NCBI RefSeq assembly: GCF_022539315.1 | Contig: NC_066316.1 | Coordinates: forward strand, 55,367,994-55,431,993 | DNA length: 64,000 bases | Reading direction: 5' to 3' | From: Serinus canaria | Taxonomy: Eukaryota > Chordata > Aves > Passeriformes > Fringillidae | In this document: one piece after another, positions 24,901 through 39,900 of the stretch | Layout of the letters: every line of letters begins with the position of its first letter | Position numbering within the stretch: the stretch's first letter is position 1 | Notes under the pieces: model-generated | The model's database searches: none | Told to the model about the DNA's origin: nothing | The model's input: the letters and a program-made list of their open reading frames with translations, nothing else | Position numbers and translations under genes: made by a program

Positions 24901-27900
24901 GTATGTCTTTCATCTAAAAAGTCATGCTCTAATTGAAACAGAAACTAATTCAATAACTAAGGCTATCAAGTGCATTTAACCACTTATTTTTGGTTATTGA
25001 ATGTTAGGAATGGGTTTGAAAAGATGGGTACAAATAAATACTAATGAGCAGAACAGATAAATGAAATGAGACTATTTCTGAAATTTCTTCACCAAAAGGG
25101 TTGTCAGGCACTGGAATTGGCTGCCTATGAAAGTGATTGAGTCATCATCCCTGGAGGTGTTTAAAAGAGGTGCAGATGTGGCACTTAGAGCCATGGCTTA
25201 GTGGTGGACATGTCAGTGTTAGGTTAACATTGGACTTGATTTTAAAGCAATTTTCTGGCCTAAATAGTTTTATGATTCTATGGACTGAAGTTTATGAAAG
25301 ACAGTAGGGGAAAGGTGTGAATTTTTTATTCTCTTTCACTCTCATGATAGAATGGTACCTTTGTAAGATTATGTTTTGCATTTTGATGTTCTTTCACAAG
25401 CAGAGGACAAGTAAAGGACCTTGGCATCAGCTAATTATGGGGCAGCTCAAAAGATGGAGGTAAATCAGCCCTGGTGCAAGCTGTGCCCTCACCCAGAGGG
25501 GATGAACAGAGAGGAAAGGCCTGCAAGTGTGCTAACTAGCAGGTAGTGTCATGCAGCTTCATTTTGGGTGAGCTGTTAGCACAAGGCTGCATCTGTTCCT
25601 CTGCTGTCTCCCTAAGCCCAGCTGTCTCTGTTCTGTGATTCTGAGCAGTAATCTGGTGAGACTCATCAATTAGAAATCATGTTTTCTCTGCCAGCCACTT
25701 TCAGAAATTGGGTCATAATCTTTGAAATTAATGTGGTCTAATTTCTGGCCATTCTTTTGAATTTTTGTGCATCTGTGCAGTTCTAGTAATGATAAATGTG
25801 ATATGCATGTGTAACAGGACAAGAAGTTTTTTGATTCCATATAGTTTATTAATATTTTTCTATGGTTGTAGAACTGTCTTTCCTCTTCTCAATCTCAGCT
25901 TCAAAGTATAGACATAATTTGAGTATGCTTCTAATTATCTTTTGAAACATCTTTTCGAAATCTAAATTTAAAATACAGAACAAATTGACACCAAATATTT
26001 CAAAAAGGAGACACTACTTGCATTCAGAACAGCAATTACTTAAATATTTATTCATTTCATTACCTATGCCAATTTTTGTGGTAGGGGATTATTAGATGAG
26101 TAAAGAGGATGAAAAATATATCTCTGTCTTTAACAGCTAAGGCACGTGCTTTTTGTTGCCTTTCTCACCTTTCATAAAAGTTTGAGGCAATATTAGTTTC
26201 AAAGTTTGAGACACAGACTGTAAATTGGTTTAACCCAATCAACATTTTTGATCCCAGGTGTAGGGATAATTTTAGTATTTGTACTCACCAACATAAACTC
26301 ACTGATACAGTGATCAACAAATACCTACTGAAAGAAATTGCTACTAATTTTGTGTTTCTATTAAGAGGATGCACACATATAAAAAACAAAAGCAGAGGAT
26401 GGATATAAATTAAAAATAAAACTAAGAGTAGGTGAAAATTTTAAATTTTATTGATGCAATATTTATATAATGCTGAATTAAACCTGGACATTAAGCCTCA
26501 TGTTAAAGCTTTTGAAACTGCAAAATTATCTCTTTCATAGCAAAGGAAGGAAGAAAAAGAAACAGGTAAATTAAGACTTGGAGCTCTCACACAAAGTGCT
26601 GCCCATGATGTTAGCTGGTTCTTAAAATTTAAATGTAACTTGGTCTTTGATGAACCTCATCAGTTTTCATCATTAACTGAGTCTTGTCCTTTTGGTCTTT
26701 TTCAAGTGGGAAAACAGAGGCTCCCAGTATCCTTGTCACTGACACAGGGAAAAAAAATAAGCTACTGTCCAGCTTGACTGCATAATGAAGAAAATCTGAC
26801 TGGTAGTGTCCTGCTTCAACAGTTACTATATGTTTTCAGCTAGTATTGCATATAACCTCTAATGTTAAATCATGAATGCTAAATTCATTTGTGCAATTAA
26901 ATTAATGATGCAAAACTTAGCACTGAGTGCCTCGGCTTCGGTAATTAGAAGAGTCCCTAACAGGAAGGAAAACATTCCTATGGAGTTAGGAAGTAAATTG
27001 TGCCAGAGAAGGGGTCCAGCTATTACAGAGTAATGGAAACTTTACACTGTCCTTGCTGTTCTGACATATATTTCCCTGCAGAGACAAATTCAGCAGTTCC
27101 ATAGATTTGTTCCAGTTTGTGCATGTGGATAGATTTTCATGCACTTTTCCAGCAGTCTTTGTAAGATTATTTGAAAATTAGTGTAGCAAAAATAGTATTC
27201 AATGTCTGCATTGGCATTCATTATGATGCAGATGCTGTTATTTGTATAGTATGATTTATTCATTAGAGAATTTAAGTGCAGGGTGTGAGGAAAAGACTCC
27301 TGTAGAAAAGATGCAAATGAGAAATTAAATGCAGGAAAAAGTATTGCAATAAAAGAATAAAGCTTAGCAAATAGATGTTCCATATCTGAAGTTTGGATTT
27401 TACAAAACTTATTTTACTGCATATGCAGAGGAATTTCTAAGATTGCAGGTCTACTAAAAATCTTCTTTTGAGGCTTATCAGTCAAATTTTTTTATATGTA
27501 CCAATGTTCAGTTATTTAAGTTATTCAGAATATTTCCTGGACACTACAGCAAATTAGACAAGTTTTAAGAGGAACAAGTTTTTGCAAAGCATTTCTTCCA
27601 CAGTTCCCATTTATGATCAGTTCTAATACAGTTATTTAAATAAATATTTAACATGACAAAAATCTAGTTTTAGCCTTGAAGATTTGTTCTCATTTAATTT
27701 GTATTCCTCCTACAGATCACATGAATTTATGTGTTCTGAGTGTGATCCCTTCCTTGGGACATGACTGTCCCTAAATATAATTTTCACTATAGACTGCACT
27801 ACTGTGATTTGATAAACTGCAATAAAGGAGTCTTGAGCAGAATTCATGCAATGCAATATGTAGCAGATCATTAATCTGCATTTGCTGGGTTTTTTTCTTG

Positions 27901-30900
27901 AAGAAGCTGGCTAGAAAGCTTAAGTACTGAGGCAACTGAAATCATAGAGTGGACCACCTTACAAGTTGGTCAGATTTAATGTCTCATTATTCATTGAAGT
28001 ATATTCTGACTTTTGCCAATACATTTTCTTCCAAAAGTTTATAATTGAAGGCTTTTCTTTACTATTATAGGAGAATTCTTTTCAAAGGCTTTCCAACATA
28101 GAGTGTATTAGGATCGTTGCAGCTGATTCCATGGCTAGAGCTATACCCTTATGTGCAAAAAGCCAAAATCTGAAGTACATTCAACATTTTAGAATTGCAA
28201 AAATTTAAGTTACTTTTCTTTCCTTGCTTTTACTGATTTACAGTCAGTATTTTGGCAGTGCATTAAGGAACTAAGTGAAAAGTTGTTAAGTCTGAATCAA
28301 TAAGAACATTTTCAATATATTCAAAGTGAATATATTGATACTTAAAAAAAGCTTAAAAAACCCCCAAACCTTTCTTCTCTGGATGCTAATAATCAGTGTT
28401 CATCTTCATCTTTTACTTCATTCATTAAATATGCGGCAAATGAGCAGGTATTTCCCTATTCCAACAGAAGATGTGTTAATATCAGTGGAAGATCTGCTAG
28501 AAAACATTTAAGTAGCTGAAGCCATGCTGTGCAGTGGTCCACATATAATAAATAAGTACATGTGAACTTCTCAGTATCAGCTCCTGTGTGTATCAACATG
28601 GGGAATAATGTTGATATCTATGCTTGTGTAAAAGAGGACTCTATTTTTCTATATATGCCACTAGAAATATAACTCAGTGACTGAAAAAATAATCATCATC
28701 ATCATCTAAATTCCATGCCTATGTGCCCAAAGTAGAGTAGTTAAAAAAAAATGTTGATTTAGGAAACATGGTGAGAGTGTAACCTCCTTGTAATTAGGTG
28801 TTAACATCTTCAGGGTAGTGTAAAGCAGTGTATTATATAGTGTATTACTGAGAACATTTCTGGCAGTCTACATAAATAATAAAAAATAACTAAATTTCCA
28901 TATTAGAGGGGTCTTATGCAGGGCATCTTGGGACACAGGTATTGTATCTGCCTTCTGTTCCAGTTTTCTTGGTGTAAAGATCCAGTGTTATTGGTGTAAC
29001 ATCCAGGGTGTGTGCTGCTAAACACTGGCATTGTTTGCAATTGTGCCACCTTCCAGCAACAAAAAGTGCATTTCAGCTTGCTGAGTTAAGGACAATTGCG
29101 ATTCTCACACTTCAGAGCAGGAGTTCTTACCAACTACAGTGCCTGATGGTTTCTTTTCTGCTTTTCATCTTATTCAGTGTTGTCTCTACAGCTGTTTTTC
29201 CCCAAACCAATGTTTGATTCAAGTAGAAAGTCCTGTAGATGTTAATTTTCTTGGGATGCTTTCACTGCCTTGCCATGGTACCAAGCCTCAGTTGGGGTGT
29301 AAACCTAGTTTTTATAGCCTCTGTCAATACCACTGAATGCCACCCCTGTGGCAGTATTCTGTCAATACCCCCACTCTGGTGGTTCAGAGCAGGAGTTTGG
29401 CTTGGATAATCAGAGGTTTTAACTACAGAGTGAAGCTATACACTGGGGAAAACTGAGGTGCTTCCCAGACTTGCTTTGCAGATGAACTCCAGGTGACTTT
29501 TGGCTTCATGTAGGGATGAGACAAATTCTGACCTCTACCTCTATTTGTGGGTAAGGATACCAAAGCACACAAGTGAGAAGGGAGCTGTGTTATGCTCAAA
29601 AAGGCTGCTTGGCAAGCACATTGTGGGCACCAGAATCATGGGGCACTGTAAATCTCACTTACCCTTCAATCTAAATATATCCTAAATTGCCTTATAAGAA
29701 ACCCATCTCTCCTCATTGCTGTAGAGACAAACCTCACCACTGGGGCCTTTGGATAGGTGTTTTTTTCAGGCCTTTACCTCCTGTTGGCTTAGGATGGCAG
29801 CTGCTGTAATCCTCTTGTCTTTATGGCTGAATTATTTTAGCACATAATTCTTCAGTGTTTTGTGATGTGGTAATACTGATAAAACCAAAGCTGCTCCAAG
29901 CTTCAAACAGGAAATGATAGCATAGAAGGTGAGGAAAATTAATTGCATTTGTATCAACTGCCTGTGATGCAAGACTGGGACAAATTAATCTTCAGTGACC
30001 CACTTGCTTCATTGATTCCTTTGGTGTTATATTAAGGAAGAACATGATCCAAGGAGGAGAATTATCTATTGCTTTGCTAGGAAATCAAAAAGAACTATGA
30101 CTTAATATATCCTCATAATGAGTTGTAGTGCAACTTTATTTTATATACATGAAAATACAGGCTCTTCTATTAGTGTGACTTTTAGAGCATGTCAAATCTG
30201 AGATGAAATCTACTTCCAGCAGCGTTCTTTTTTCACTTTATGCCAAAGTTATGTTTCATTTAAATACTATTTTATCCAAGCTGAGCCTATTTTTTTTTTT
30301 ATTTGGGGACCTGGAATATTTTCTTTCTCCTAATTTGTTACTGCAGTTTTACCTTTTCAAAAACAATGTTTAATTTGTTAGAATAATTTTTTTGAATCTC
30401 TATTTTTACACAAAAAAGTAATAGATAATTTGTTGTGCAAGCACTTCTTTTAACAAGTACCCCAAAAGTAAATTATTAAACCTAAAGTAGTTTCAAGAAT
30501 TTTGTAGTCTCATTGCAATTTTAGTGAATGAACGGGTATTAGTATTATTATCATTATTTTTATTATTATCATCATCAGCATCATCAGGTGTATGAATTCT
30601 CAAAAGCTGGTGGAAGCTGGAGGGTGCCTGTTCAGCTGGACTAAGTTTAAACTTTTTGTTTCTGGCAGACATTTTGTGATCATTAAACTACTGACCAGCT
30701 GAGAGCCATAATTCCACAAACTGGTGTACATTTAAGAACACAAAGTGTTTATTATGTTCTTTTCGAACACAGAGTGTTTATTGTGTGATCTTGTTATTTA
30801 AAATTTCTAAAATATCACCTGTTTACATATTTTTGAGTATTGTCATTGTTGTTCTTGTGAAGGTAAAGACATTTGGTAAGCAATTTGGCCTAAGTAGGAG

Positions 30901-33900
30901 CTGAGACAGCGCTGACAGCACCCAGAGCCTGCAAGGCTGGAGGAGAGGAGAGAAAACACAGCAATTCAGTGTAGCCTCTGTCAGCTGTGAGAAGTGGCAG
31001 CATCACTCAACCTGCTATGCTCCTCTAGGGATTTTCCCTTCATACAGCTCCTCCTATTGCTTGGACTGAGAGAGTGAAATTTCTGTGAAATACTTAGCAC
31101 AAAGGAAAATAATGTGAAGGATTGAAATGTGACTGTAATAGCACATCTGTAAATAGTGTGTATTTTGTAGAACCAGAGGCAGCTGTTGGTTTGTTTCTCT
31201 GCTTGTTGCAGGAGCCAGGAGGTTTTTTCCTGGATATCATCAGTTGCAGAAATCCACAAAATTTTACAGTCCTGTGCCAGAAATGCTAAGTAAACAATGT
31301 GGTGGCAAAGCAGTGGTTAAAGGATATGTTGACATTAAAAATTATAAAATACAAAGAAGGGGACCAGCCACTCTCTTTGGGTTTCTGTTCAAGAGGACTG
31401 GAATTAGGATGCAATACTGGTGAGCCTTTATGATATCTAAACCTTCTCCCTTTTCAGCGCAATCCTCCCATGCTGGTGAATGACCTGTTTGAAGATATCA
31501 AAGATGGGGTAATGCTAATTGCCCTCCTGGAGGTTCTTTCAGGGCAGAAGCTGGTAAGTTCTTCCTTTTACAAAAACCTTATTCTTTATTCAAGTTTGTT
31601 ACATGACTTCTGTGGGATACAATTTTCTAAGTTTCTATATTTCTCTACTGTAAAAAAACTTACTCCTTCATAGGAAAATAAGTTTTTCACTGAGTAGATT
31701 ATCTGATTACAAAGCATTATTACAGATTATTGCAAGCATGCTTGATTGTATGCATTTTTTATTAATTTTGCCATGTAGCTCATAAAAATTTCTTATTTAT
31801 ATTAGTCTTTGCAGTTCATCTGGATTTTGCTGCTACGACACAATCAGGGTTTAAACTGCAAGTTACTTCTATGCATTTTGAAAAAAAAAAAAGACTTCTC
31901 CTGTTAAATTTATGTCTTTGTCTCAAAAAAACCTCAAACAAGCTCCTCAAATTTCATGTGGGCTTATATCCATTTGCCTTGACAGTTGCTCTGCTACTGT
32001 AAAGAGCCTTAAATGATGCCAAATGGCTTTTTCACAGCCAAGTTATGTAAAGAGAGGATGGTGTGCACACAGCAAATAGGATGTCTTTTGGGAGGCAAGC
32101 TAGTTTTGTGCATGGAGGAGAAAAATAAAAGGATTTTAGGCTAAGGGCTCTGACTTTCCCCAAACCAGCTTGCAGATCAGGTGGCAGCATTTGAAGGAGC
32201 AGTGCAGTCTGTCACTCAGGTGGCTCCAGGGCTCAGGTGTAACAGGCTCCTTCACATGCAGGCAGTTTGCTCTCCTTTTCATATTTCACCTCTGTTTTGA
32301 TTGCAGATGAACCCCAAAATTAGGCAGTAAATCAAACTGTAAAAGTGATTTTACTGTGAAAAAGGATAAAGCTGTACTTTCCAGTGTGTTTCTGCTCCAC
32401 TGAAATATATCCCTTTCAGGTTCTGTTAGTCTGAGACAGAAAGCCTCCCTCTTGTGGCAAACCAGAAGTAGTAAAACAGGAAAAGAATTTTAAGTGATGG
32501 CACCTGTTGCAGTGAAATTCACTGGATTGTATCCTGCCTATGTTAATTAGGGAAAGACAAGAAATATGCCAAAACTAGAATAGTGTCTGGTGAACTTAAT
32601 GGTTATGTATACCAGCATATGATATCCTGTAGCAACTGCAAGAGGGATTCAAAATTTATAGTAGGCCTTTGTTAAAGCCATTTGTTACATCATGAAAAGG
32701 AATTAAATTTAAATTACAATAGTTGCACATTTGCCTTATAATATAAAATTCCATTGGGGTTTTATTCCCGCTGTCCAGTAGTAGAAACCTGGTTCTTGAT
32801 TGAATTAAAAAAAAATCTGGTTTTAGCCTACATATCTTAAGATCAATGCAATTCATTGTTCAATGGGAATTTAGCTGAGGTTTTAATTGCCAATAAAGTA
32901 CTAGAGATATGGGATGAAAATTCTTAGGTAAAATGTCTTCATTGAAGACTGATTTTAAATATAGCAACCACTTAGACTTATACGTTTTAGGCAAAAATAT
33001 TTCACTGAGAGAATGTTGTCTTCTCTCAAATGCACATATGCATACACACACATAATATGTGTGTGTGTTTGCATGTGTACAAAAATAGTAGTTATTTTAC
33101 ATTAGAAAAAAAATTCTCTGATGTAGAGATGTTCAGGGACTGAAGCCAACAGTTTGCATCCTGAGATTAAGACATATGTAACTTTTTTTATAATGAAATT
33201 ATCACTCTTGCATCCCCTGTATCTGTCAGTCCTCCCTCTGATGGATATGCAAAGGTACAATTCAACATCTTCACTGTTCCGGGGAGCATTTTTGCATAGA
33301 CATTGACAATAAATCTGACAGTTCAGTTTCTGAAGAAAACAGGCATAAATCTAATTGAAGTTTAATCTGTTCTTTCTCTTTCAGCCGTGTGAGCAGGGGC
33401 GTCAGCTGAAGCGAATTCACTGGGTTGCCAACATTGGCACAGCTCTAAAGTTTCTAGAAGGTAGACGGGTAGGTATGGTAGCACTTAGCCCTGGTTTTCC
33501 TTTTTTTTTACTTTGTCTCCATAAGGGTATGATTTGTATCCACCCCTCTGTTTTTATTCTCCAAAATTTGAGCTATGTATGCAGTCTTCAGTTTCTGTAC
33601 AGTGTCTAAAAGCTGCTGTGAAGTAAAATTTGTAAGATCCAACACTAATATGTGGCAATGCATAGGGTGAAACTTTTTTTTTTGTTGTTGTTTTTTAAAT
33701 GAATAATGGATCACCCTGGAGATTTTTTTTTCTTTTTTAATGTGCTTATTGGCTCCTCATGATCTCTACTTCCCTGTTGCTGCTTTAGCAAAGAATGAAC
33801 TTTAATCCGGAGAGACACTGATTTATGATTTTAAAAAAAGATTTCTGGTCTTCACTAGCTTTTACATGCGAAAATCTATTCCCTGAAATTAGAGATATGA

Positions 33901-36900
33901 AAATTTAGGGCAATATGACCCCTTATTAGCTTGCCAGGACTTCAGACTAATTCCTGGATTTATTCTGATAGAGTCAGTGCTGTGGCTGTTTTAGAAAAGA
34001 AAAAAATGATATTTTTTTAAATTTTACGAAATATTTTAACAAAAATTTAAAAACTAATTTTCATCTAGATATGAATATCATACAAAAGCAATGCATTTCT
34101 ACCCTTTTTCCTGACTTCTCTGTGTACTGTAATGACTCAAATCTGGATTTTTTTTGTTGTATTGTAGGTATTTTGTCCCCTAATTTCTGCATTTTACTTT
34201 AGTGTTTTTCAATGCAGATGTTACACCTGATGAATTTTAAGTCTGCACAATACTGTTCACTGGGATTTGTTGGATTTTGGCAATCTTTCCCTATCTTTGG
34301 CTCTCTGACATCTAGACCTAATTACAGCTATGTTATATGGAAAACAATCTTAGCAGATGCCTATAAAAATAAATTGGGAAGAGAACTTTTTAAAATTGAA
34401 AATGTATAATCAAAGCAAGGAAAAAATATATTTCTGAAGCAAAAGGCCACTTTAGCTCACCATCTACCTATTTGAGGAAGTATAATTTGTTAATACAAAG
34501 CATAAGGCAAGGCTGGGGCGAAGAGCAAAACCCCCCCACTTCCATAGTTTCCATGTCACAGCATGGTGGGTGACCCTTCTTGGATCCCACAAATACCATA
34601 GCAGTGCAGCTGGAAAACTGGCCCTGCCAAGGTTCAGGAGAGATTGCCAGGCCTCTGTGTTTCTCCTTCTGGTATCTTAGGATTTTTGTCCAGACTCATC
34701 TTAGTAGTGGTATTAATGTCCTGGATTTTCTTCCAGAGGGAGTTGGAAATATGCAGGGTGTCAGGTGTATCAGAGGGGCCAACAGCAGTGCTCCATAAGC
34801 TGAATCCAGCCTAAAGGATGCCTCTATCCAGCCTGTCACCCTTCTCCTCCCAGAGGAGGTGGGGATACTGTTCAGAGAGCAGATGCCCCTTCAGCAGCTG
34901 AATGCCATCTCTGGGCTGTTCTCAAAGGGCAACAAACACAGGCAGGATCTCCTTCCTCTGCGGGCTCTCCCATAAATAAACCTTATTACACTTTAAATCA
35001 ACTTCCTGTTTGCACTCTCCAAGGAGATTTCTGCTAATACTCCTGTTACACTACGAGCTGCAGCTCACAATTAGCAGATACTATTCTGGACAAAATTGGT
35101 TTTCTCGTGGTTCTGAAAAGTTTATTTTTAGTTCTAGATCCATCTTAATGGTGTATAAAATAAAGAAAACTCAATAACTAGACTAGATAGGCTGGGCTTC
35201 TGTCAACAGTAGTCTAATCAGAAGCTTTAGCTGAGTCTCTGTAAGTCTATTGATTTGTAATAGATACTAAAATAACCTCACTTTCTAGAAAAAGAAAAGC
35301 TTTTCTTGGAATTGGTCCAGCTGAGAGAATGAGGTATATTTTTTAAGATCAGGAATGGAAAATTTTCCTTATTGACTGGTGGAGGAGCTAGTAATGTCAA
35401 TTTTCCTGGAGTGTTGTCGAGTTCTGGGTGGAGAGGATTAAAAATGTGAACTATAGGGACTTCTGCTCTGCCCCTTCCAAAGCAGCCTGTGCAGATTTAA
35501 TTTGGAAAAAAACTTAGAGGTCTGGACAACATTTTGTTTGCACTTGACATTATCTAGTGGATTTCCAACTGCTTATTCAGAGAAATGCAGTTTTTTCTCT
35601 GTTTTGGAGAGACAAATGAGGTGGCTTGAAGGCATTCTCTATCTTTTCTTTAGACTGCTCACCAAGGTTTGTCCACAACTTTTGTCCTTAGACAGGCTTG
35701 TAGTAGATGGGCACTTTGGCAGTCATTTCATATTTTTATCATGATTGGTATCTGAATCTTAGTTTTGCTGAGGAAATAAGTACTAACAGAGTTGCTAACT
35801 TTCCAATACTGCTTGTTCTCTCATTTCCTAGAGCATTATCTACATGGCTTTTTCTTTATTATGCATTCCCCTCTTAATTTCCTTCTATCTTGCTTATTTA
35901 TTTTAGGGTGATATTTTATTCAGACTGTGGATTAGCAGTTGAGAGTTAATAGCCATGAAATCTGTTCCCATTTCTGTTGAAAAACTTCATTTGACCTTGG
36001 ACAACTAATTTTTTTCCCACTCTATTTTTAAAAGAGCTATTGTTAGGCTTGTCTCACAAAGGGGCCTTAATCAGTGGTTGTGATATCCTTTACAATAAAA
36101 TGCTCTTTGCAGGAGAACCCTAGCATTCTTCCTTCCCTTTTCTTTTTTTATGCTTTTTCCACCCCTTTCCTTTTTACATTTTTATTTTTAAACTCCCTTT
36201 TCTCTTTTCATTACACATGGTTTAGAACTTTATCAATAAACCACTGCATAATTTAAAATCTGTTGCAGAATATTTATTTTGTTCTCCTGCTAAAAATTTA
36301 TTGTGAGATAGGCCAAAAATGTGCTTTCTTTACATTAAAAAATGGATTAATGAATTTACCTAATAATTAATCATTTAAAGTTTATTTTTGTGTCATATTT
36401 TTCCTTTTGCTTTTCATGCTAGTCCGTATACAGAGGATCTCCGGTTTGTACAGTGTTTCTATTTAATTTTCCTTTTTCTTTCTGCTTGAAATTATTTTTT
36501 CTACATATAATAGCATGGATTGGTCTTAAAAGTTTTGCATTACTTGAAAAACCTTAATGTGAAATTATAATTGTCTAAATGTGAAATTGCAGTACTGAAA
36601 ATTTGGGTTTTTTTCATTGAGAATCTTGTTTGATTGCAGAAATGCATTTCAAATATAGAACCTATTTGAAATGCATTTCCTAATTGCTATACTTTGTGTG
36701 TGATAGTAACACATTTTCTTTTCTATATAGATTAAGCTTGTCAACATAAACTCAACTGATATTGCTGATGGCAGGCCTTCTATTGTGCTTGGCTTGGTGT
36801 GGACAATAATTTTGTATTTTCAGGTACTACATTTTTTATACTAGAGAGTTGCTTGTTCAAACAGTTGTTCAGGTCATCACTTTATATGAACTGGTGTAGT

Positions 36901-39900
36901 TCCAGTCTTTCACCATAGCTAAGTCACTTTGTCATTTGCTGAGGATCTGATCCTGAATAAAGCAACAAGTGATGGTGCTTCACATTGCATAAAATTAGAT
37001 ACTTGTCTGTGGAATAGGTTTGTCTTTGCCTAGAACAGAGTTGCTTCATCACTGAAACATATTCTTCTGCTTTCTCTAAAGAATACAACATAGCAAAAGA
37101 GGAAAGTTAGAGAATTGTGGATTCTTGTTACAAGTATCTTTAGCAACCTCACTGGTGACTGTGCTGAACATCTAATTCTGGTGCCCTGGATGTCAGTCAG
37201 TGGTTAATTTCAGACCATACATGTAAACATGGTGATTTCACTGGCAGATGCAGGTATTTGCAAGGATGAAATTTAGCTGTGAATCGTGTAGATTGATAGA
37301 GGGTTGAATTTGTAGAGGAGAAATCACTTGCATTCTGTTGAAGTTAGGTGGGAGGTAAAACTGGCTTCTAAATCCTGTCCATATGGGTTAACAAAGTGAG
37401 TCACTGTTCAACACTCAAAATAACAGCTAATTTTATTGCTCTTGTGCTCTTGTTTATGGGGTTCTTTGGCTCCCTTGTGATGTCTCAGGGATGCTGTTGT
37501 CCTCAGCACCAACCACTGTGATGCCTCAGTAGTTCTGAGTTAATCAGAGTAAAAGTTAGTCAGAATGATATCGACATTTTAATTTATAGCTCATTGAAAT
37601 GGAGAGAGAAGATCGTGTTTCTCAGTCTTACTGAAACTCTAGTTCTCTGCATCATTTTTTGACCTTTCCTTTAGTTCTCACAGGCAGATACATAATTTTA
37701 ACATGATTGAAAGCAGGGATCCATAAGAGCTGTGGTTCTCATCCTGGCAGACTCATTCTGTGATGTGACAACTTTGGATTTTAAGATGACAGCATTAAAA
37801 AATCCTGCAACTTCCTCTGGATATAGCTTTGTCATTTTAAGGAACCAAATTGTTATTCAAATTAATGTTCTTGAAGTTAATCAAGATTTTCATTTGATGA
37901 AAGGCATAATTACCATCCTACACCCTCAGCAAGTACTTGTAATGCACTTTGCCTACAGTACATTCACTATTTCGTCACAAGGTACCTCTAAGAACCTCTG
38001 CACACAATTGAATTTATGCCACAATAGTAAAATAGGGAGTAAAATTATCCAGAAGAGATAACTGAGGTCACCGCCATTCCTTAATTGGATGACACTCCTC
38101 TGAAATTAGTGGATTATTTTATGATCTGAAGTTAAAATACATGTAAGGTATTGTCTTCTATTTTCATGATAATTTGCTATAATTGATAACATGACACACT
38201 TGCATATTTTTCTAGCTGTAGGGTGGGAAGTCAATAATTGTTAAATGCCTAGTGCTTCTGAATTTAGGACCATCACTTGGACACATACATTAGTATTTCT
38301 AAAGCTCCTCTGATGTATGCTTAAATAAAACACAGTTAATTATAGCTTCTGCCCAGCTTTATTTAGACAGTTTTATTGGGAAATTATTAAAGAAACTGGT
38401 GTGAATCAAGAAGGTTATCTACAAAATGTTCATTAATTTTTTTTTCCCTGCAGATTGAAGAGCTTACAAGCAACCTGCCACAGCTGCAGCCCTTGTCTAG
38501 CAGCGCTTCTTCTGTGGAAAGTGTTGTCAGCTCAGAAACTGCAAGTCCCCCAAGCAAACGGAAGGTGGTAACCAAGGTCCAAGGAAGTGCCAGGAAGGCT
38601 TTGTTAAAATGGTTACAGTACACAGCAGCAAAGTGAGTAAACTACAGATGAACTGATTTTATATTTTAGATGAAAGCTTTTTGCTCAGATTCTAAGCTCT
38701 CTTAGTCAGGGATCATCCTTTTGCTCTTTATTTATATAGTACCTCCCTCTATATATAATTAAAGAGCCCCTTGCCGCATTCTTTTTGACAACTGGGGCTG
38801 CTAAATGTTACCACCATACAACAAAGCAAATAATAAGTAATGATTTACATTAATTTTGCATGCAATCATATTTTATAATTTCTGACTAATGAATGGGATT
38901 ATGTCTGACAGAATGAGGAGCTGAAAGGGGAATTAGATGTCTGAATGACAGTGCATTAGTCCTGCTGCCAAAACACTCAATGTGACACTGCCAGGACCAC
39001 ACTGATTAAGAATTCCTCAGTAAAAGCTTGTAGGAATGTTGAATTCTGGCACTTGCTGTTGAAAGGAAAGTGGTGAAAAGTTATGTATATCCCTCTGCAG
39101 GTTTTTGATACAATGTAAATGTTATTTACAAATATTGCCCTGAATCTTCATTCTTCATAATGAAAGTTGTTTTGGAGTTATTTCTTGCAATGTCTAGTTA
39201 ATTTAAGATTTTTTTTTCCTTATTCTGTAAGATTATCCCATGCTGTTTCAGCTTTCAAAAAGGCATTAACTGTCTCATGAATTATATCAAAGATACTGTA
39301 GTATCTTTGATATAATAAGAATATTGTTCTTCACAAGAAGAAAATCAGTGATGTAAAATAACATGGATTTATTCACTCAAATGAAAAAAATCACTGCTAT
39401 TTGAAGACATCAATTTTGCAAAATATAGAGGCGAAATGGTCAGTTATTGGATGGTACCTCAGAGAAAATAAATTTAATTGCAAAGATTAAGATTTATGCA
39501 GAGATAGAATACATTCATTTATAGTGCAGTACTGTCCAATTTGAATTTCTTCCTTTGCGCTGTTGTTGGTAAGACACTGGCAATGGAAAGTGATCAACTT
39601 CTATTCCCAGACATGCAACGAACAAAATGAAAATAGATTAATAAATTAAACTGTCAGTTTTATTGGGAAGAGTTGATAAAATATGCCAAAAGGAGCTGAG
39701 TGATGCCTATTGGGACACTTCACCTAGGCCGGCTTCACACTATTTGCAAGGGCTACTTCCTTAAAAGTCAGTGAAAGTGTTTGATCACAGTGAGGTTTGA
39801 ATGAAGCTCTGCTCAGTTATTGTTGCTTGAACCTCCCAATGGCAAGACTACCTTAGTGTCTTAGTGTCCTAAAAAGATACTTGCTTGCTCAGAACAAGTT

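Larger units (their letters stand above)
21945..31457 (+). other. SYNE1: SYNE1 intron, 9.5 kb
   Basis: This is the longest intron in the window, between the first two CH1 exons. It contains the plus-strand CR1 fragment at 25078, the 29-bp duplication at 30736 and an ATT/ATC triplet-rich stretch near 30540-30588. No further exon is recognised. Confidence 0.9.
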
